A stretch of DNA of 64,000 bases from Zygnema cylindricum (lineage: Eukaryota > Streptophyta > Zygnematophyceae > Zygnematales > Zygnemataceae). The notes under the pieces are model-generated. The model worked only from the letters and a program-made list of their open reading frames with translations, ran no database searches and was not told the origin of the DNA. Shown here one piece after another: positions 10,810 through 22,080 of this stretch. The stretch is from the NCBI GenBank assembly GCA_037447655.1, contig JBBHKE010003005.1, positions 44,701 to 108,700 of the forward strand. The letters run 5' to 3'. A program made the position numbers and the translations under genes. How positions within the stretch are numbered: position 1 is the first letter of the stretch; every line of letters begins with the position of its first letter.

Positions 10810-11861
10810 TGTAGAAACTAATGGTTTTATTAGTATTTTCTAGGTCTGAAAAGAAATATAGAAGTCGAGGCAGTCTATCTCTAACTTCTCTCTCCAAACT
10901 CTCAAACTTGTCGCAGTCACTGAGAAGTTGGAGAGGAAGCTAGAGCCATGGCTACCTTGGCAATCCTGAGGTTTACGGAAATTTTATATTAGGGTTTATT
11001 TATTTATTTAAAAGGTATGCGCTGGCGGCAGGATTTGATCCCTGTACCTACCGGCCGGCAGACAGGAAATAGCCGGTAGCCTTAGCCGTTAGATCTAGAA
11101 TTAATGTTAAGTACTATATAGTTTGATAATTAATTATATGCGTATACGTACGATAATTCCTTTAACTATAATAGATTACGGGATACATAGATCCAGTAAT
11201 ATATAGAGTACGGATTACGGTTCGGACTCGAAATCAATATCGCGCATTTGTTTCGTAAGTGAAACAAATATCGCGCATGTATATATTACGGCTACGATTA
11301 AATCCGAATTTAATCAGACGGCCGGGATTAGCGCCGAGATCGCGGAGGAAGATTTCGGCGGTTTGTGGCCATCGCCACATCGGATGACGCGTGGCAAAAT
11401 TCCGTTGGATCGTGGAATCTCCGGAGATTATGGTACCGAATCCGGATATGACATTTGTCGACATTTAGGCCATGTCGTACAATGTCTGTACCTAAAGTAC
11501 ACCGACAGCTGTACTTTTGCGTACGGAACTCAATTCTGATTGGTTCCGTACATCAGTAGATAGAGTCTGTGAGAGAGATAGGACTTAGAAAAATTTAGAA
11601 GATAGGACCCTCTCTCCCAGAGAGCTTCTGTATAAAAGGTCAACTTTGACCCTCCATAACTTACTGCTCAGGGGAGCAAATTCAGAGATTCTTTTTGCTA
11701 CCGACTCAGGGGAGTCTTGCCTTCACAGGGGTGCAGGTGGTCAAGGTTTTTGTCTGCCAGGGTGGCAGTTATTTTTGCTGGAACACAAAGGGGTCAGGAT
11801 TATCCTAGAGGCTTCTTGGAAGCTGTCTACTCTGAGGACTTATGGAGGTCTCAGAGTTTCA
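10810..11861 (+). mobile_element. Copia-1 3' LTR
   Basis: It starts TGTAGAAACTAATGG and ends GAGTTTCA, and matches the 5' LTR. It keeps an internal segment (about 11160-11290, with paired GTTTCG/CGAAAC-type repeats) that the 5' LTR has lost but the solo LTR at 15314 also has. The antisense tRNA-like hairpin lies at 11021-11060. Visible divergence from the 5' LTR indicates an old insertion. Confidence 0.8.
11021..11060 (-). other. tRNA-like hairpin in LTR (copy A')
   Basis: The outer stem GCTGGC pairs with GCCGGC with one G-T pair. The inner stem CAGG pairs with CCTG around the same GATCAAAT loop as copy A. Confidence 0.55.
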
Positions 11862-12540
11862 TCGGTCGGCCAACTGGCAGTCGGCGGCGTACGGCTAATC
11901 ATTGTGAAAAATATTTTATCCTCCGTTCTTCAAAGTTCAAACCATAGAGGTACCAAACGTTTTAAACGCACGCATGAAACGTCGAAAAAATTATGATATA
12001 TTTACAAGAAACACATGCAATTTTTTTTAAATGCGTTGATCGACTTTGACTTCTTAATAAAATAGAAAATAAAAGATATTTAATCAAAAGTACTACAACA
12101 ACTTAGGGTATGTGCACATGTATAAAAGTATCGGTTTTTTAGTATATCTTCCGTCAAAGATTTTCTCGCGGCTTTCGCTGGCTTTGTATCCACGATGGCG
12201 GAAGGCACATGGCCTCTGCCACGTATAGCCACGTAATCACGCGCTCGTCGCAAATATTTATTTATTTTTCCACGAGGCGCAATGCTTTTCGTTCAGGCAC
12301 CTAAAATTGGAATCCTTCAGGTCACTTATTGCAAACTGAAAGATTTTACCGACGGCGTATCCGATTCTGCATCCGACAAACAAAGCTTACGCCCATAACC
12401 TTGGAGAATGAAATCGGTCACATCTAGTAACTTAGTTTTTCTGACAGAAAAAAAAAGTTGGCACGACATTGTCTGAAATAAAACGTCCGGCAATAAATAA
12501 CCACATTTTCAAATTTCAACCCTAAATGTAACTTCACCCT
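11862..12540. other. Intergenic DNA with degraded TIR-element pieces
   Basis: There is no gene. Near 12105 is TTAGGGTATGTGCACATGTA, a family A-like end. From about 12190 to 12420 the sequence resembles 49670-49880 (GGAAGGCACATG, TTCAGGC, CCTAAAATTG), the interior of a family D element. Confidence 0.55.
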
Positions 12541-12542
12541 TA

Positions 12543-14283
12543 GGGTACGTCCCCATGTATTAAAGTATCGACTTTAATCTGTCGTTTTCACCGAAAACGC
12601 AGTTCTGTACGAGAAAAACCTTAGCCGTACAAAAAAAAACAATTCTTTAAAAGTACAGAAAACCTCAAGTCGATACTTTGAATGTACTACATGTTTGTCG
12701 CCATTTGAAAGCATTTTGGTGTTTTCCTTTTTTCGACCCCCGGGCAAGATAATCCAGCCCGTCAAAAAACTTCATCAAAAATCACCTCGCGACCTGATTA
12801 TAGAGAAAGTACCGCCTAAACAACGAATGAAAAATAACCCACGCACGTGCCACACGAGTGGGAAAATTTTAGGACGAGGGAGAGTACTCGTTATTTTTCT
12901 CCCTGCCCGTCACGTGCAGGTACAGAAGGACGAGGATGTACGGAAAAAAATCTGCATGGGTCTCAGACCTCCAATTTTATTCATGGGTCCTCGGTAAAAA
13001 ATTTGCATTGTCGTCGCCTCTCCCCTCTCCCTCTCCCACTATCACTTTTATCTCACACTTTTTAGAATAGTCGATACTTTGAATGTACTACATGTTTGTC
13101 GCCATGTGAACACATTTTGGTGTTTTCCTTTTTTCGACCCCAGGGCAAGATAATCCAGCCCGTCAAAAAACTTCATCAAAAATCACCTCGCGACCTGATT
13201 TTAGAGAAAGTACCGCCTAAACAACGAATGAAAAATAACCCACGCACGTGCCACACGAGTGGGAAAATTTTAGGACGAGGGAGAGTACTCGTTATTTTTC
13301 TCCCTGCCCGTCACGTGCAGGTACAGAAAGACGAGGATGTACGGAAAAAAATCTGCATGGGTCTCGGACCTCCAATTTTATTCATGGGTCCTCGGTAAAA
13401 AATTTGCATTGTCGTCGCCTCTCCCCTCTCCCTCTCCCACTATCACTTTTATCTCACACTTTTTAGAATAGTCGATACTTTGAATGTACTACATGTTTGT
13501 CGCCATGTGAACGCATTTTGGTGTTTTCCTTTTTTCGACCCCCGGGCAAGATAATCCAGCCCGTAAAAAAACTTCATCAAAAATCACCTCGCGACCTGAT
13601 TTTAGAGAAAGTACCGCCTAAACAACGAATGAAAAATAACCCACGCACGTGCCACACGAGTGGGAAAATTTTAGGACGAGGGAGAGTACTCGCTATTTTT
13701 CTCCCTGCCCGTCACGTGCAGGTACAGAAAGACGAGGATGTACGGAAAAAAATCTGCATGGGTCTCGGACCTCCAATTTTATTCATGGGTCCTCTGTAAA
13801 AAATTTGCATTGTCGTCGCCTCTCCCCTCTCCCTCTCCCACTATCACTTTTATCTCACACTTTTTAGAATGAGGCACGACAAACCTGGAATGAAATGAAA
13901 GATATTTGAAAATTAATTCTTTTTACTACCTTTGTGTATATTTTTATGGCAAGTAGAGCTAGAAAGGTTGAGAAAATGAAATCGGGTATCCATGGCCGAA
14001 AGTTCTTAAACATGTGACGTCACATTGTTACAAAACCCTAAATATTTGCCATGTCACAAAATTACAAAATTGTAGATGTCTACAACTGTCGCTGTTTTTG
14101 TTGGCATCAACAATTTTGTAGTCGTCATCAACCGTCACAAAGTTGTACCAACGTCTACACTCGTCACATTTCAAAGTTTCGTTTTCATTTTTCGCAAATA
14201 GGGACGCTTTTCAAAGTAGTACGGAACACTTCACTACAGTCCAAAATACTTTTTCAAAGTATCACTTACATGGGGATGTACCC
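12543..14283. mobile_element. TIR element family A, 1.74 kb, with internal triplication
   Basis: The terminal inverted repeats are GGGTACGTCCCCATGTA on the left and the complement of GGGTACATCCCCATGTA on the right. TA flanks both ends (12541-12542, 14284-14285). There is no transposase, so it is non-autonomous. The interior holds three tandem copies of a 401-bp sequence and a GTCACA/TTGTAGATG-rich right part. Related copies are at 44500-45479 (inverted) and 54625-55100. Confidence 0.7.
12668..13870 (+). repeat. 401-bp tandem repeat, three copies
   Basis: The units start at 12668, 13069 and 13470 with AGTCGATACTTTGAATG and differ at only a few positions, so the amplification is recent. Each contains a 100-codon open frame (from 12695, 13096 and 13497). 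It has no recognisable domain and exists because the sequence is triplicated. One diverged unit is present in the family A copy at 44.5-45.5 kb. Confidence 0.9.
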
Positions 14284-14338
14284 TAACTCAAAAAAAAATT
14301 TACGTTAATACTGGAACTGTTTAAACTAACGTTAATTA

Positions 14339-15108
14339 GGGTAACCTTCCATCAGGCGTTCCCAGTAATCGTACGGACACGTTTACTGGCAATAATATTT
14401 GCAACACCCTTTTATCAGGTCGTGCTAGTGAATGAGGTGTTAGATTGCGATTGGTACCAAGTAGGACCCTATTAAGCATCATGATTTCCAAAAAGACGTA
14501 GCTGCATATATGTACGCGCAGCTCCATATGAGTACGCGCAGACGCCCATTAAAATATATAGTAGCGTCACGCTAATGTACAATCTGAACGATCTTAGGGT
14601 TGTTGTCGTACCAACGGCCACGAAAACCGTTGCAAAATTAAAGTTTGTACAAATGTCCAATAATGTACCATTTGTACGTGAACGTATTATCGATGTATTG
14701 CACATTTATGAAGGTGGGGTGATGTCCTACAAACAAGTTTTTTTTGTCGTCGAACAGGGTGGCTTTGATGTCATAAGGTACAAGCCATTTGCCACATGTA
14801 AATTTATAACTTCACGTCCGTCGTGGATCGACGGTGACTTTTACAAGTGGACCAATACACGAGTCTAGTAAGCGCTAAGTGTCCTTCGAGGACAGTCGGA
14901 GGAGACTCGCCATGTACTGGAAACAAAGGACGTTTGCGTCGAAAATTGAAAATCGGATGGTGGTAATTTTCGCCAAGAAGTCTGGAGAATCTCAACGACT
15001 TTTTAGTAAACATCTTTTGTTAAAAAAAAAAAATAACCGTACGGCTTGGTACGGCAATGTACTTTCTCTAGTAAACAACCCAACTTTTTGCCTGATGGAA
15101 GGTTACCC
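14339..15108. mobile_element. TIR element family D (PIF/Harbinger-like MITE, 770 bp)
   Basis: Nineteen-bp perfect inverted ends GGGTAACCTTCCATCAGGC are flanked by direct TTA at 14336-14338 and 15109-15111. A 3-bp TTA duplication with GGG-type ends is the Tourist/PIF-Harbinger signature. No transposase is visible; the 97-codon open frame inside is not recognisable. Degraded relatives lie at 12190, 17521 and 49294. Confidence 0.8.
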
Positions 15109-15111
15109 TTA

Positions 15112-15313
15112 CTCTAATGCCCAATATTTTTAGGTAGTGTGAAGGAAGAAATGTGTCAGTCCGTACTTTGATTTCTCATTATCTGTTAAAGATTTTCACA
15201 ATAACTGTCAGATTATCGCGTCGACAGGGAAGAATAAGTGCGTCACGCAAAAGAGTGTACTCAGATTAGATTTCAAGTCATAAGGCGAAGGGAAAAATCG
15301 TCTGACCTATTCT
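15112..15313. other. Short spacer
   Basis: I see nothing recognisable between the family D element and the solo LTR. Confidence 0.6.
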
Positions 15314-16347
15314 TGTAGAAATTAAAGGCTATTTTAGTATTTTTTATGTTTTGTAAAATGCAGAAAAGAAGTAGAAGCAGTATGCCTCTAACTCCTCTCT
15401 CCAGCTCCCACACTTGTCGCAGTCATTGAAAGTTGGAGAGGGAGATAGAGCCATGGTAGCCTATGCTATCCCGACGGGGACATATATTAGGGTGGTAGAT
15501 TTTACCAAAATGAACTTGGCGGACCCAAGGTTTGAACCTGGTACCTACCGTCCGCTAAGATAGCCAGTATCATGTAGTCTTAGCTAAATAGTCTAAACCA
15601 TAGACATTTGATATAGGGATTGATAATTATTTAAATGTTAACACGTAGGCTATTTTCATTCAACGGGATATTTAAACATAGATATAGTTTGTAATGTACG
15701 GCAACGGAACATCCGAAACGGATACCACACATTTTGTTTCAAAGGCGAAACAAATAGTACGCAAGTATTTATGACGGCCACGATTGTAATCCGACTTAAT
15801 TGGTCGGCCACGAAGCATGTCGAGATCGCGGAATGGGTTTTCAGCGGTTTCCGGTGGACATCACATCAATCGCCACGTGGCACAATCATATTGGATTACG
15901 ACATCTACGGGGATTCCACGAACGAATCCAAAAATGACATGTGTCGACTTGTTGGCCATATCGTACAATGGTCGTACAAAAAGTACACCGGCACTTGTAC
16001 CTTTATGTAGGATACACTATTATGATTGGTACCGTACTTTAATAGATAGAGTTTTAGAGAGAGAAAGGGCTAAGAAAAATTTGATAGATTGGACCCTTTC
16101 TCCTAGGGAGCTTCTGTACAAATGGTCAACTTTGACCCTTCATAACTTACTGCCCAGGGGAGCAAATTCAGAGATTCTTTTTGCTATCAACTCAGGAGAG
16201 TCTTGGCTTCACAAGGGTGAAGGTGGTTTGAGTTTTTGTTTGCCAGGGTGGCGGTTATAAGTGCTGAAACACAAAAGGGTCAGGATTATCCTAGAGGCTT
16301 CGTGTGAGCTGCCTACTCTAAGGTCCTATGGAGGTCTCAGAGTTGCA
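15314..16347 (+). mobile_element. Solo LTR of the copia-1 family
   Basis: It starts TGTAGAAATTAAAGG and ends GAGTTGCA, and matches the copia-1 LTRs throughout (CTTGTCGCAGTC, GGAGCAAATTCAGAGATTC, TTATCCTAGAGGCTTC). The flanks ATTCT and GTTCT are a near-matching 5-bp target duplication. Nothing of the internal region remains, which fits recombination between LTRs. It carries the antisense tRNA-like hairpin at 15519-15555. Confidence 0.8.
15519..15555 (-). other. tRNA-like hairpin in LTR (copy B)
   Basis: Outer stem GCGGAC (15519-15524) pairs with GTCCGC (15550-15555). Inner stem CCAAG pairs with CCTGG with one G-T pair. On the minus strand the loop is TTCAAAC, a canonical T-loop, in a B-box-like GGTTCAAACC. 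Confidence 0.65.
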
Positions 16348-16726
16348 GTTCTCACATGTTCAGGTGTCGAATATGTGAACACAAAGTATCGCGGCTACCC
16401 TAAAAACATGGGAACGTGTATCGATTCCTTAACTTTAACACCGATTCACGGTGTACTCTTAACATTTTTTTTTATAATCCCGTACATTTTGTTCGTACAT
16501 TAAATCCGCACACGAAAGCTACGAATTTAACGAAAATTTCAAAATCTTGAAATTTAACGCATTTTCGTAAAAAAGTGAAAATCCGTACGTTAAGTACATT
16601 TATGGTTCAAACGCAAGTTTTCGCGTCATTATGACATTTGCACAAGGTGGTTGTAAAAACGCAGTTACGTGGTTGTTTTTAGTGCACTTTCCAAGTGCAC
16701 GCGCGATTAGTTGATTACATTAAATC
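16348..16726. other. AT-rich spacer
   Basis: No gene or recognised repeat is present. The sequence is AT-rich with several CGTAC-type tetramers typical of this window. Confidence 0.55.
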
Positions 16727-17287
16727 AAAGTTCAAAAGTAGCTTTTTATGGTAAGCCTTTGGTAGGCACACAAAACTTTGCACAAAACTCGCGTAGAGTA
16801 AGCATACTGTATGTGGGTGCGTTGTGCACACTCTTGTACTAACGTACGAATATGACGTATCATCATAGTACAGCGCACGCCGCCGGACGACTTTTTTTAG
16901 CGAAGTGACACGGCGTAGGATGACATTCCGCGGGAAAAAAAACCTGGAAAAAAAACTCGGACGTAAGTCATATTGTAAGTTGTGTTTTGGGTTTTTCATG
17001 TGATCTTCTTAGATCGCTATTTTGATCAGCGAACGTCCGATCGTCCAAATCTGACGGTTAAAATAAAATATACCTCAAAACTCACGGAAAAATAAAAAAA
17101 TTGTCTAGAATGTTTTTCAAAATTTAGACATGACGTTTAATTCTCTATCGATCGATGTACAACTCAACCATGTTACTATTATTTTTCATTTTGCGACCAA
17201 TACAATATGGGTTTTAAGGCCATATTGTATGTTTTGCGTTCAACATGCATATTGTATGGGCCTACTTTCACCTACTTTTGAACTATG
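16727..17287. mobile_element. TIR family E, copy 1
   Basis: It starts AGTTCAAAAGTAGC and ends CACCTACTTTTGAACTAT, giving inverted ends. The interior pairs in opposite orientation with 17700-18146. There is no coding sequence. Confidence 0.6.
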
Positions 17288-17699
17288 CATTAAATCATTA
17301 TTTGTACTTTTATACATAATAAAAAACAATTTTGCGCAGTCAGACACCAGCCATAGGCCACACTATTTAAAGGGACACTATATTGAAGTTGTTAACGCTA
17401 ATTAAAAAGAACACCGTGAATCGCTATTAGCGTTATGAAATAATTAGGGTTGATAAATAGTTAGAATTATGAACGCTAATTGGGAATTTGGGGGTTTACA
17501 AGGAAATCATTTACTCTAATTTGTTTTTTAGGGTGGCCTTCCATTAGGCGCTTCAGTAATTGTACAGAGAATTTTAATGAAGGGCGTGGTCGCGTTAGTA
17601 AACCACTTTTTATTTGCGTGGCACGTTCTAGTTGGTAACGCGTAGGTTAATATTTGATGCTTGAAATCTTAAAAGAATCTTCGAATGCAATGTTTGAAC
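17288..17699. other. Spacer with family B and family D fragments
   Basis: About 17330-17470 contains the family B-like CACCGTGAATCGCTATTAGCG and ACGCTAATT. About 17521-17645 begins AGGGTGGCCTTCCATTAGGCG, a family D end, with TTTATTTGCGTGGC as at 49420. No gene is present. Confidence 0.5.
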
Positions 17700-18146
17700 C
17701 ATAGTTTAAAAGTAGGTGAAAGTAGGCCCATACAATATGCCTATTGTATGCAAAACATACAATATGGCCTTAAGACCCATATTGTGTTGGTTGCAAAATG
17801 AAAAATAATAGTAACACGGTCGATTTGAAAATCGATCGATAGAGAATTAAACGTCATGCCTAAATTTTGAAAAACATTCGGACAAATTTTTATTTTTCCG
17901 TGAGTTTTGAGGTATTTTTTAATTGAAACCGTCGGATTTTGAAGATCGGACGTTCACTGTTCAAAATATCGATCACAGAGGATCACATGAAAAGCCCAAA
18001 ACACAACTTACGATAAGGACTTACTTTCGCGTTTTTTTTTTCCGGGTTTTTTTTCCCGCGTAATGTCATCCTACGCCGTGTCAGTTTGCTGAAAAACTTC
18101 GTATGATGGCGTGCGCTGTACTATGACGATACGTCACATTCGTACA
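17700..18146. mobile_element. TIR family E, copy 2 (inverted, truncated)
   Basis: It starts CATAGTTTAAAAGTAGGTG and is the inverse of copy 1 through ATCGATCGATAGAG, the GATCACATGAAAA block and GTGCGCTGTACTATGA. It ends abruptly at the gypsy LTR (18147). The remainder does not reappear on the other side of the gypsy element. Confidence 0.6.
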
Positions 18147-19114
18147 TGCAACAGTAATAGCGGATCGAACTTGTTTATAAAAGGGTATTTAGGAGTTATG
18201 ATTATAGATTACTAAATTTGGTAGACGTTCGCGAAAAAATCACGCGATTTGGAGTTATATTTCAAAAGTTATAGCTATGGATGTACTTAGGCGGCAGTGC
18301 GAGGTCTAAATAACAGTTGGGTATCATTGAAGCGGGTTAAGGGTCAAATTGGTGCCGAAATTTCGCGTGAACGTTTCATAAAGTTATAATGAAACGTTCA
18401 GTATGCATGGTACTTCGTTTCGTACAATTTTTAGTACGAAACGTCACTTCACTTAAAGGAATTTAGTAGGAAGTTTCGCGTCCGAAATTTGTGACGCGAG
18501 ATCGTGCGAAGTCGCGTTTCGTTTGGCGCGCGCTTTTGCACGTAAATGTTACGTAGTGAAACGTAACGTTTGATTGGTTAATAAAGTGCTAAGTAGTTAG
18601 TAAAAGATTTCGCACGTTTTTGCATTGGTCAGTCCGAGTCCTTGCTGATCAATGATTGGCCCAGGAAAAAGCCTGTTCAAACGGAGCTTTGACTCTGGCT
18701 TGGCTAGTCCAGGGCGATGTTGGATAAATAGGGAAGTGTAAGAGGAGAGTAGACATCTTTTCCTTTGGAAAAATTTGTGGAAATTTCGGCTGATCTTGGT
18801 CATGAGCGATTAATACCAAATTGGAGAAAAGGCATTTTTGCATTGAAATCAATTACTAACTAAATAGTGTTTTAGTAGTTAAGAGATAGAATTATCAAGA
18901 GTGAAGAGTAGTGGAAAACACTTTAATAAGAAGGGTTGAGCCACGAGGGCAAGAGACCAAGCTAATGTTATGTGGACAGAAGCTTTTTCTAATTTAAAGT
19001 TTATCCTTATGTGAGTGTTGTCCAATGTGGATGTGTATTTTCCAATGTGTGGAATGTGTGGTTGGGATTGTTTGTAGTAATGGGATTTTCTGAGAGGTAG
19101 GAGATCCTGTTACA
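18147..19114 (+). mobile_element. Ty3-gypsy 5' LTR (968 bp)
   Basis: It starts TGCAACAG and ends CCTGTTACA. It has the same length as the 3' LTR at 24950-25917, with many scattered substitutions (roughly nine in ten bases match where I compared them). A TATA-like GATAAATAGG lies near 18722. The flanking 5 bp GTACA do not match the CATGT after the 3' LTR. Confidence 0.85.
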
Positions 19115-19116
19115 TA

Positions 19117-19128
19117 TAGTATCAATGC
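19117..19128 (+). other. Gypsy primer-binding site, decayed
   Basis: TAGTATCAATGC lies two bases after the LTR and matches 9 of 12 bases of TGGTATCAGAGC, the complement of the initiator tRNA-Met 3' end. Confidence 0.55.
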
Positions 19129-19891
19129 TTGGTTAAAAGCCAAAGAGAAGTTTGCTCATCCGAAAATCGACTGCCGTGACCGGTGAGGGTGCTCTGACTC
19201 GGGTTGGTGGAACCACAATGTGAGTGGTAGGGGATTGGAGGGAAACTAAGTGACCACACTGCCAGCGGCCGCTGGTTAGATGTGGGGCGTGCTTAGGTCT
19301 TCAGGACTAAGGCGGGGTGGGCAGTGTAGCCACCGCTGAAGCTCACTCCAATTACCTAGACGCCAAACAAACTTGTCTTCTCTTAGCAATGATTCATGTG
19401 TAGAGGGAGGGCTTGAAGTCATGAAGGGTGAGGATGTGAGGATTAGAGAGTAAAAGATCCTGATGTGGTGGGAAGTGGGAAATTTGCTAATGGAGGAGAA
19501 AGAAAGTGGAGTACTTTACTTCTTCAAGAGCAAAGGAGTCCAGAAATGACTCAAAATTTTCAAACCCTAAATTGTTACCTTTGATTGATTTCAATTTTGG
19601 TGTTGCAAAATTTATGGTTAAATCTTACCTTTGAGAGCTTTCAATTTTGCTATTGCAAAATTTGTGGGGAAATTCTTACATTTCTGTTTCAATGTTGGGA
19701 AATTGAAAATTTGAATTTGTACTAACTTACTGTCAATGTCTTTTTAATTTTCTCAGATCTTGATCTTTTCAAAGGATTTGTTAAAGAGAAGAAGTTTTGG
19801 ATTTGAGCAATCTAAGGACTTCAAATCTGCAGCAATTTTCTTTGGGAAATTACACTCTATCTTTCCTTTTGCTTGATTTAATTGTGTGATA
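19129..19891 (+). other. Gypsy 5' leader
   Basis: This is untranslated sequence between the primer-binding site and the gag ATG. It contains a moderately GC-rich block (19140-19370) and then AT-rich sequence. No open frame is recognisable. Confidence 0.55.
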
Positions 19892-21174
19892 ATGACAAAT
19901 TCTGCATGGAAACGTGAAATGGAGAGTGCTTTGAATGTGTTGAAGAAGCGAACTGTGAAATTGGTCAAAAGATTTAATAATCATGCTGCCGCTGTGGATG
20001 AAACCATTTCCGAATTGAAAAGTGAATTGAAAGTTGTTAAAGAAAATGGAAATGTTTCAAATGAGAAATTAGATGAACTTATTAACTTAATTCACACCAA
20101 CAATAATATGAATGACCGAAAGGGTAAGAGTAGTAAAAGAAATGCTAGTTTTAGGGAGGATAATCATGATAGATGTAAGAAGATAAGGGATCTGAAATTG
20201 TCTATTAGTGAGGCACCATCGTTTGATGGTAAGAGGATCGATGAGTTGGATGCTTAGATTTTTCATATTGAGTATTATTTGGAGTCTAGAAATTGCGATC
20301 GTGATGATTACGCTTCTTTTGCAGTTAGCTGTCTGAAAGGCGATGCTAAAATTTGGTATTATACTCACAAAAGGTCTAAATTGATTCCTGATAATGCTGA
20401 TTGGGAAACTTTTAAAACCGCGATCAAATCGCGTTTCTTGTCTGTCACTTTTAAATTTAGAATGGAAGAAAAGTGGTTGAATTTTAAGCAGACTGGATCT
20501 GTGAAGGATTATATTGTGGAATTTGACTCATCTAGCATTCATGTCATAGGTTTGACTGATGAAATGGCTAAATTGCATTTCTTGAACTATTTGAATCATA
20601 TATGAAATCAGAGCTAAAACATCAAAATATTAATAATTTGAAAGAATTACAAGATAAGTCATTGGAATTAGAGGATCAGTTGGGGTATAATCGGGAAACT
20701 CGATCACTCAGGGGTAATTTAAATGAAGTATCACAGTGGGATGAGGAGGAATTTGTTGAAGAGGGCCTGAATGTTGGTCTTGTGAATAGGCAAAATATCT
20801 TCAGGGGAAATAAAAGGGGTGGACATAGTGTTAATGCAGGAAATAAATTTAACAATAGAGGGGGGTACATTAAAAGTCCTAAACCAAACATTAATTCCCA
20901 GAAGCCTAACCTTACCATCCCCACATGCACTATTAGTCAGAAAAAGGGTCATAGAGCATTTGAGTGTGCACAACTGAAAAATATTAACTGTGGAGAGGAG
21001 GGACATTTTAGTAGAGAGTGCATAAAACCCATAAAAAAAGTCACTTGTTTCAAATGCGGAGGTCCAGATCATTACGCTAAAGACTGTACAGATAAAGGTT
21101 CTCTCAAAACAGTCGAAGTATATGAAGGTCTCCAAGAGGATATTGCATTATACCTAGCTGAGCAGGAAGCCTAA
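19892..21174 (+). pseudogene. Gypsy gag with zinc knuckles, broken
   Basis: I take the ATG at 19892 as the start; the frame is open slightly upstream but without an ATG. A Lys/Glu-rich N-terminal segment precedes a retrotransposon gag domain (SFDGKRIDELDA, then IFHIEYYLE, CLKGDAKIWYY, WETFKTAIKSRF). A TAG at 20255 sits where Trp is normal. A frameshift lies near 20600. Three nucleocapsid knuckles follow: the first has Ser for its second Cys, the second has Asn for its first Cys, and the third (CFKCGGPDHYAKDC) is intact. The frame ends with TAA at 21172. Confidence 0.8.
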
Positions 21175-21264
21175 GAGGTGGGAAACGGAAATGACTAACT
21201 GAAAGTCCTCAGTTGAGTCAACCGGATCCAGAAGTTAAAAAGTTAACTTTGGAGGGGCAAAATA

Positions 21265-22080
21265 ATGAATGGAAAAGTTAGGATAGTTGTATTTATTATG
21301 ATTCTCACTACACTGCATAGTTTAAAGAATCCTTCTGATGAAATTCTCAACAGCAGACCTATGTTAGGGCAGTTAAGTAATGATGACACCAGACACAGTT
21401 TGATTAGATTCGAGTCATTACTGGAAGGAAAACTGTTGAAAGTAATGGTTGATTCAAGTGCCACACATAATTTTATTTCACATAAGTTTGTAGAGGAAAA
21501 TAAAATTCCTAATGTCATAAGGGAAAAGCCTTTACATGTTCAAGTGGCAAATGGTAATAAGTCCACATTAGACTTACAAACTGACACGATAGAAGTTGAT
21601 ATCCAGGGTCATAAAATGAAAGTTGTGTGTGAAATAATGAATTTGGGAAGTGAAGAACTAATTCTAGGAAAGCCTTGGTTAACTGAATACAATCCTCAAA
21701 TTAATTGGGAAATTAACACCTTGAAAGTGAAGTTTGAAAATGGTTGGAAGGTTTTGCAAACATTATCTCTTAAGAAATTGCATAGGAATCATATAAATAA
21801 CATAACCAGATTGGGAGTGGAAGGTTTGATATCTGCTAAACAATTTAAAAAGCACTTAAAAGATAAAACAAATCATGCTTTCTTGTTATTAGTAACTGAG
21901 GCAGTTACTGATGAAAGGGGGGGAGAAAACACTAACATTGATGTCATCCCTAAATCAGACACCACTAAAACTTTCGAAAAACTAAAATATGATTTTGTAA
22001 CTGACATTAATACATCTGATGTTGCTATTAAAGATTTGATTTTTGAATTTCAAGATGTTTTTCCTAGTGATTTACCCTAA
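21265..22080 (+). pseudogene. Gypsy aspartic protease segment, degraded
   Basis: The protease core is readable as MVDSSATHNFISHKFVEE. The usual DSGA active site reads DSSA, so activity is doubtful. LILGKPWLTEYNPQINW is the conserved C-terminal half of the fold. Stops separate it from gag (several between 21172 and 21264) and from RT (TAA at 22078). FEFQDVFPSDLP at the end is the usual lead into the RT domain. Confidence 0.75.

Noticed and set aside
12695-13867. Three 100-codon open frames, one per 401-bp unit
   Set aside because: They arise from triplication of one sequence, have no domain, and a second overlapping frame is equally open in each unit.
12668-13870. CRISPR-like array
   Set aside because: The units are 401 bp, directly adjacent and without variable spacers, inside a eukaryotic transposon.
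18597-18852. Open frames in the gypsy LTR (also at 25400-25646)
   Set aside because: They lie antisense in the LTR and are kept only because the LTRs are homologous.
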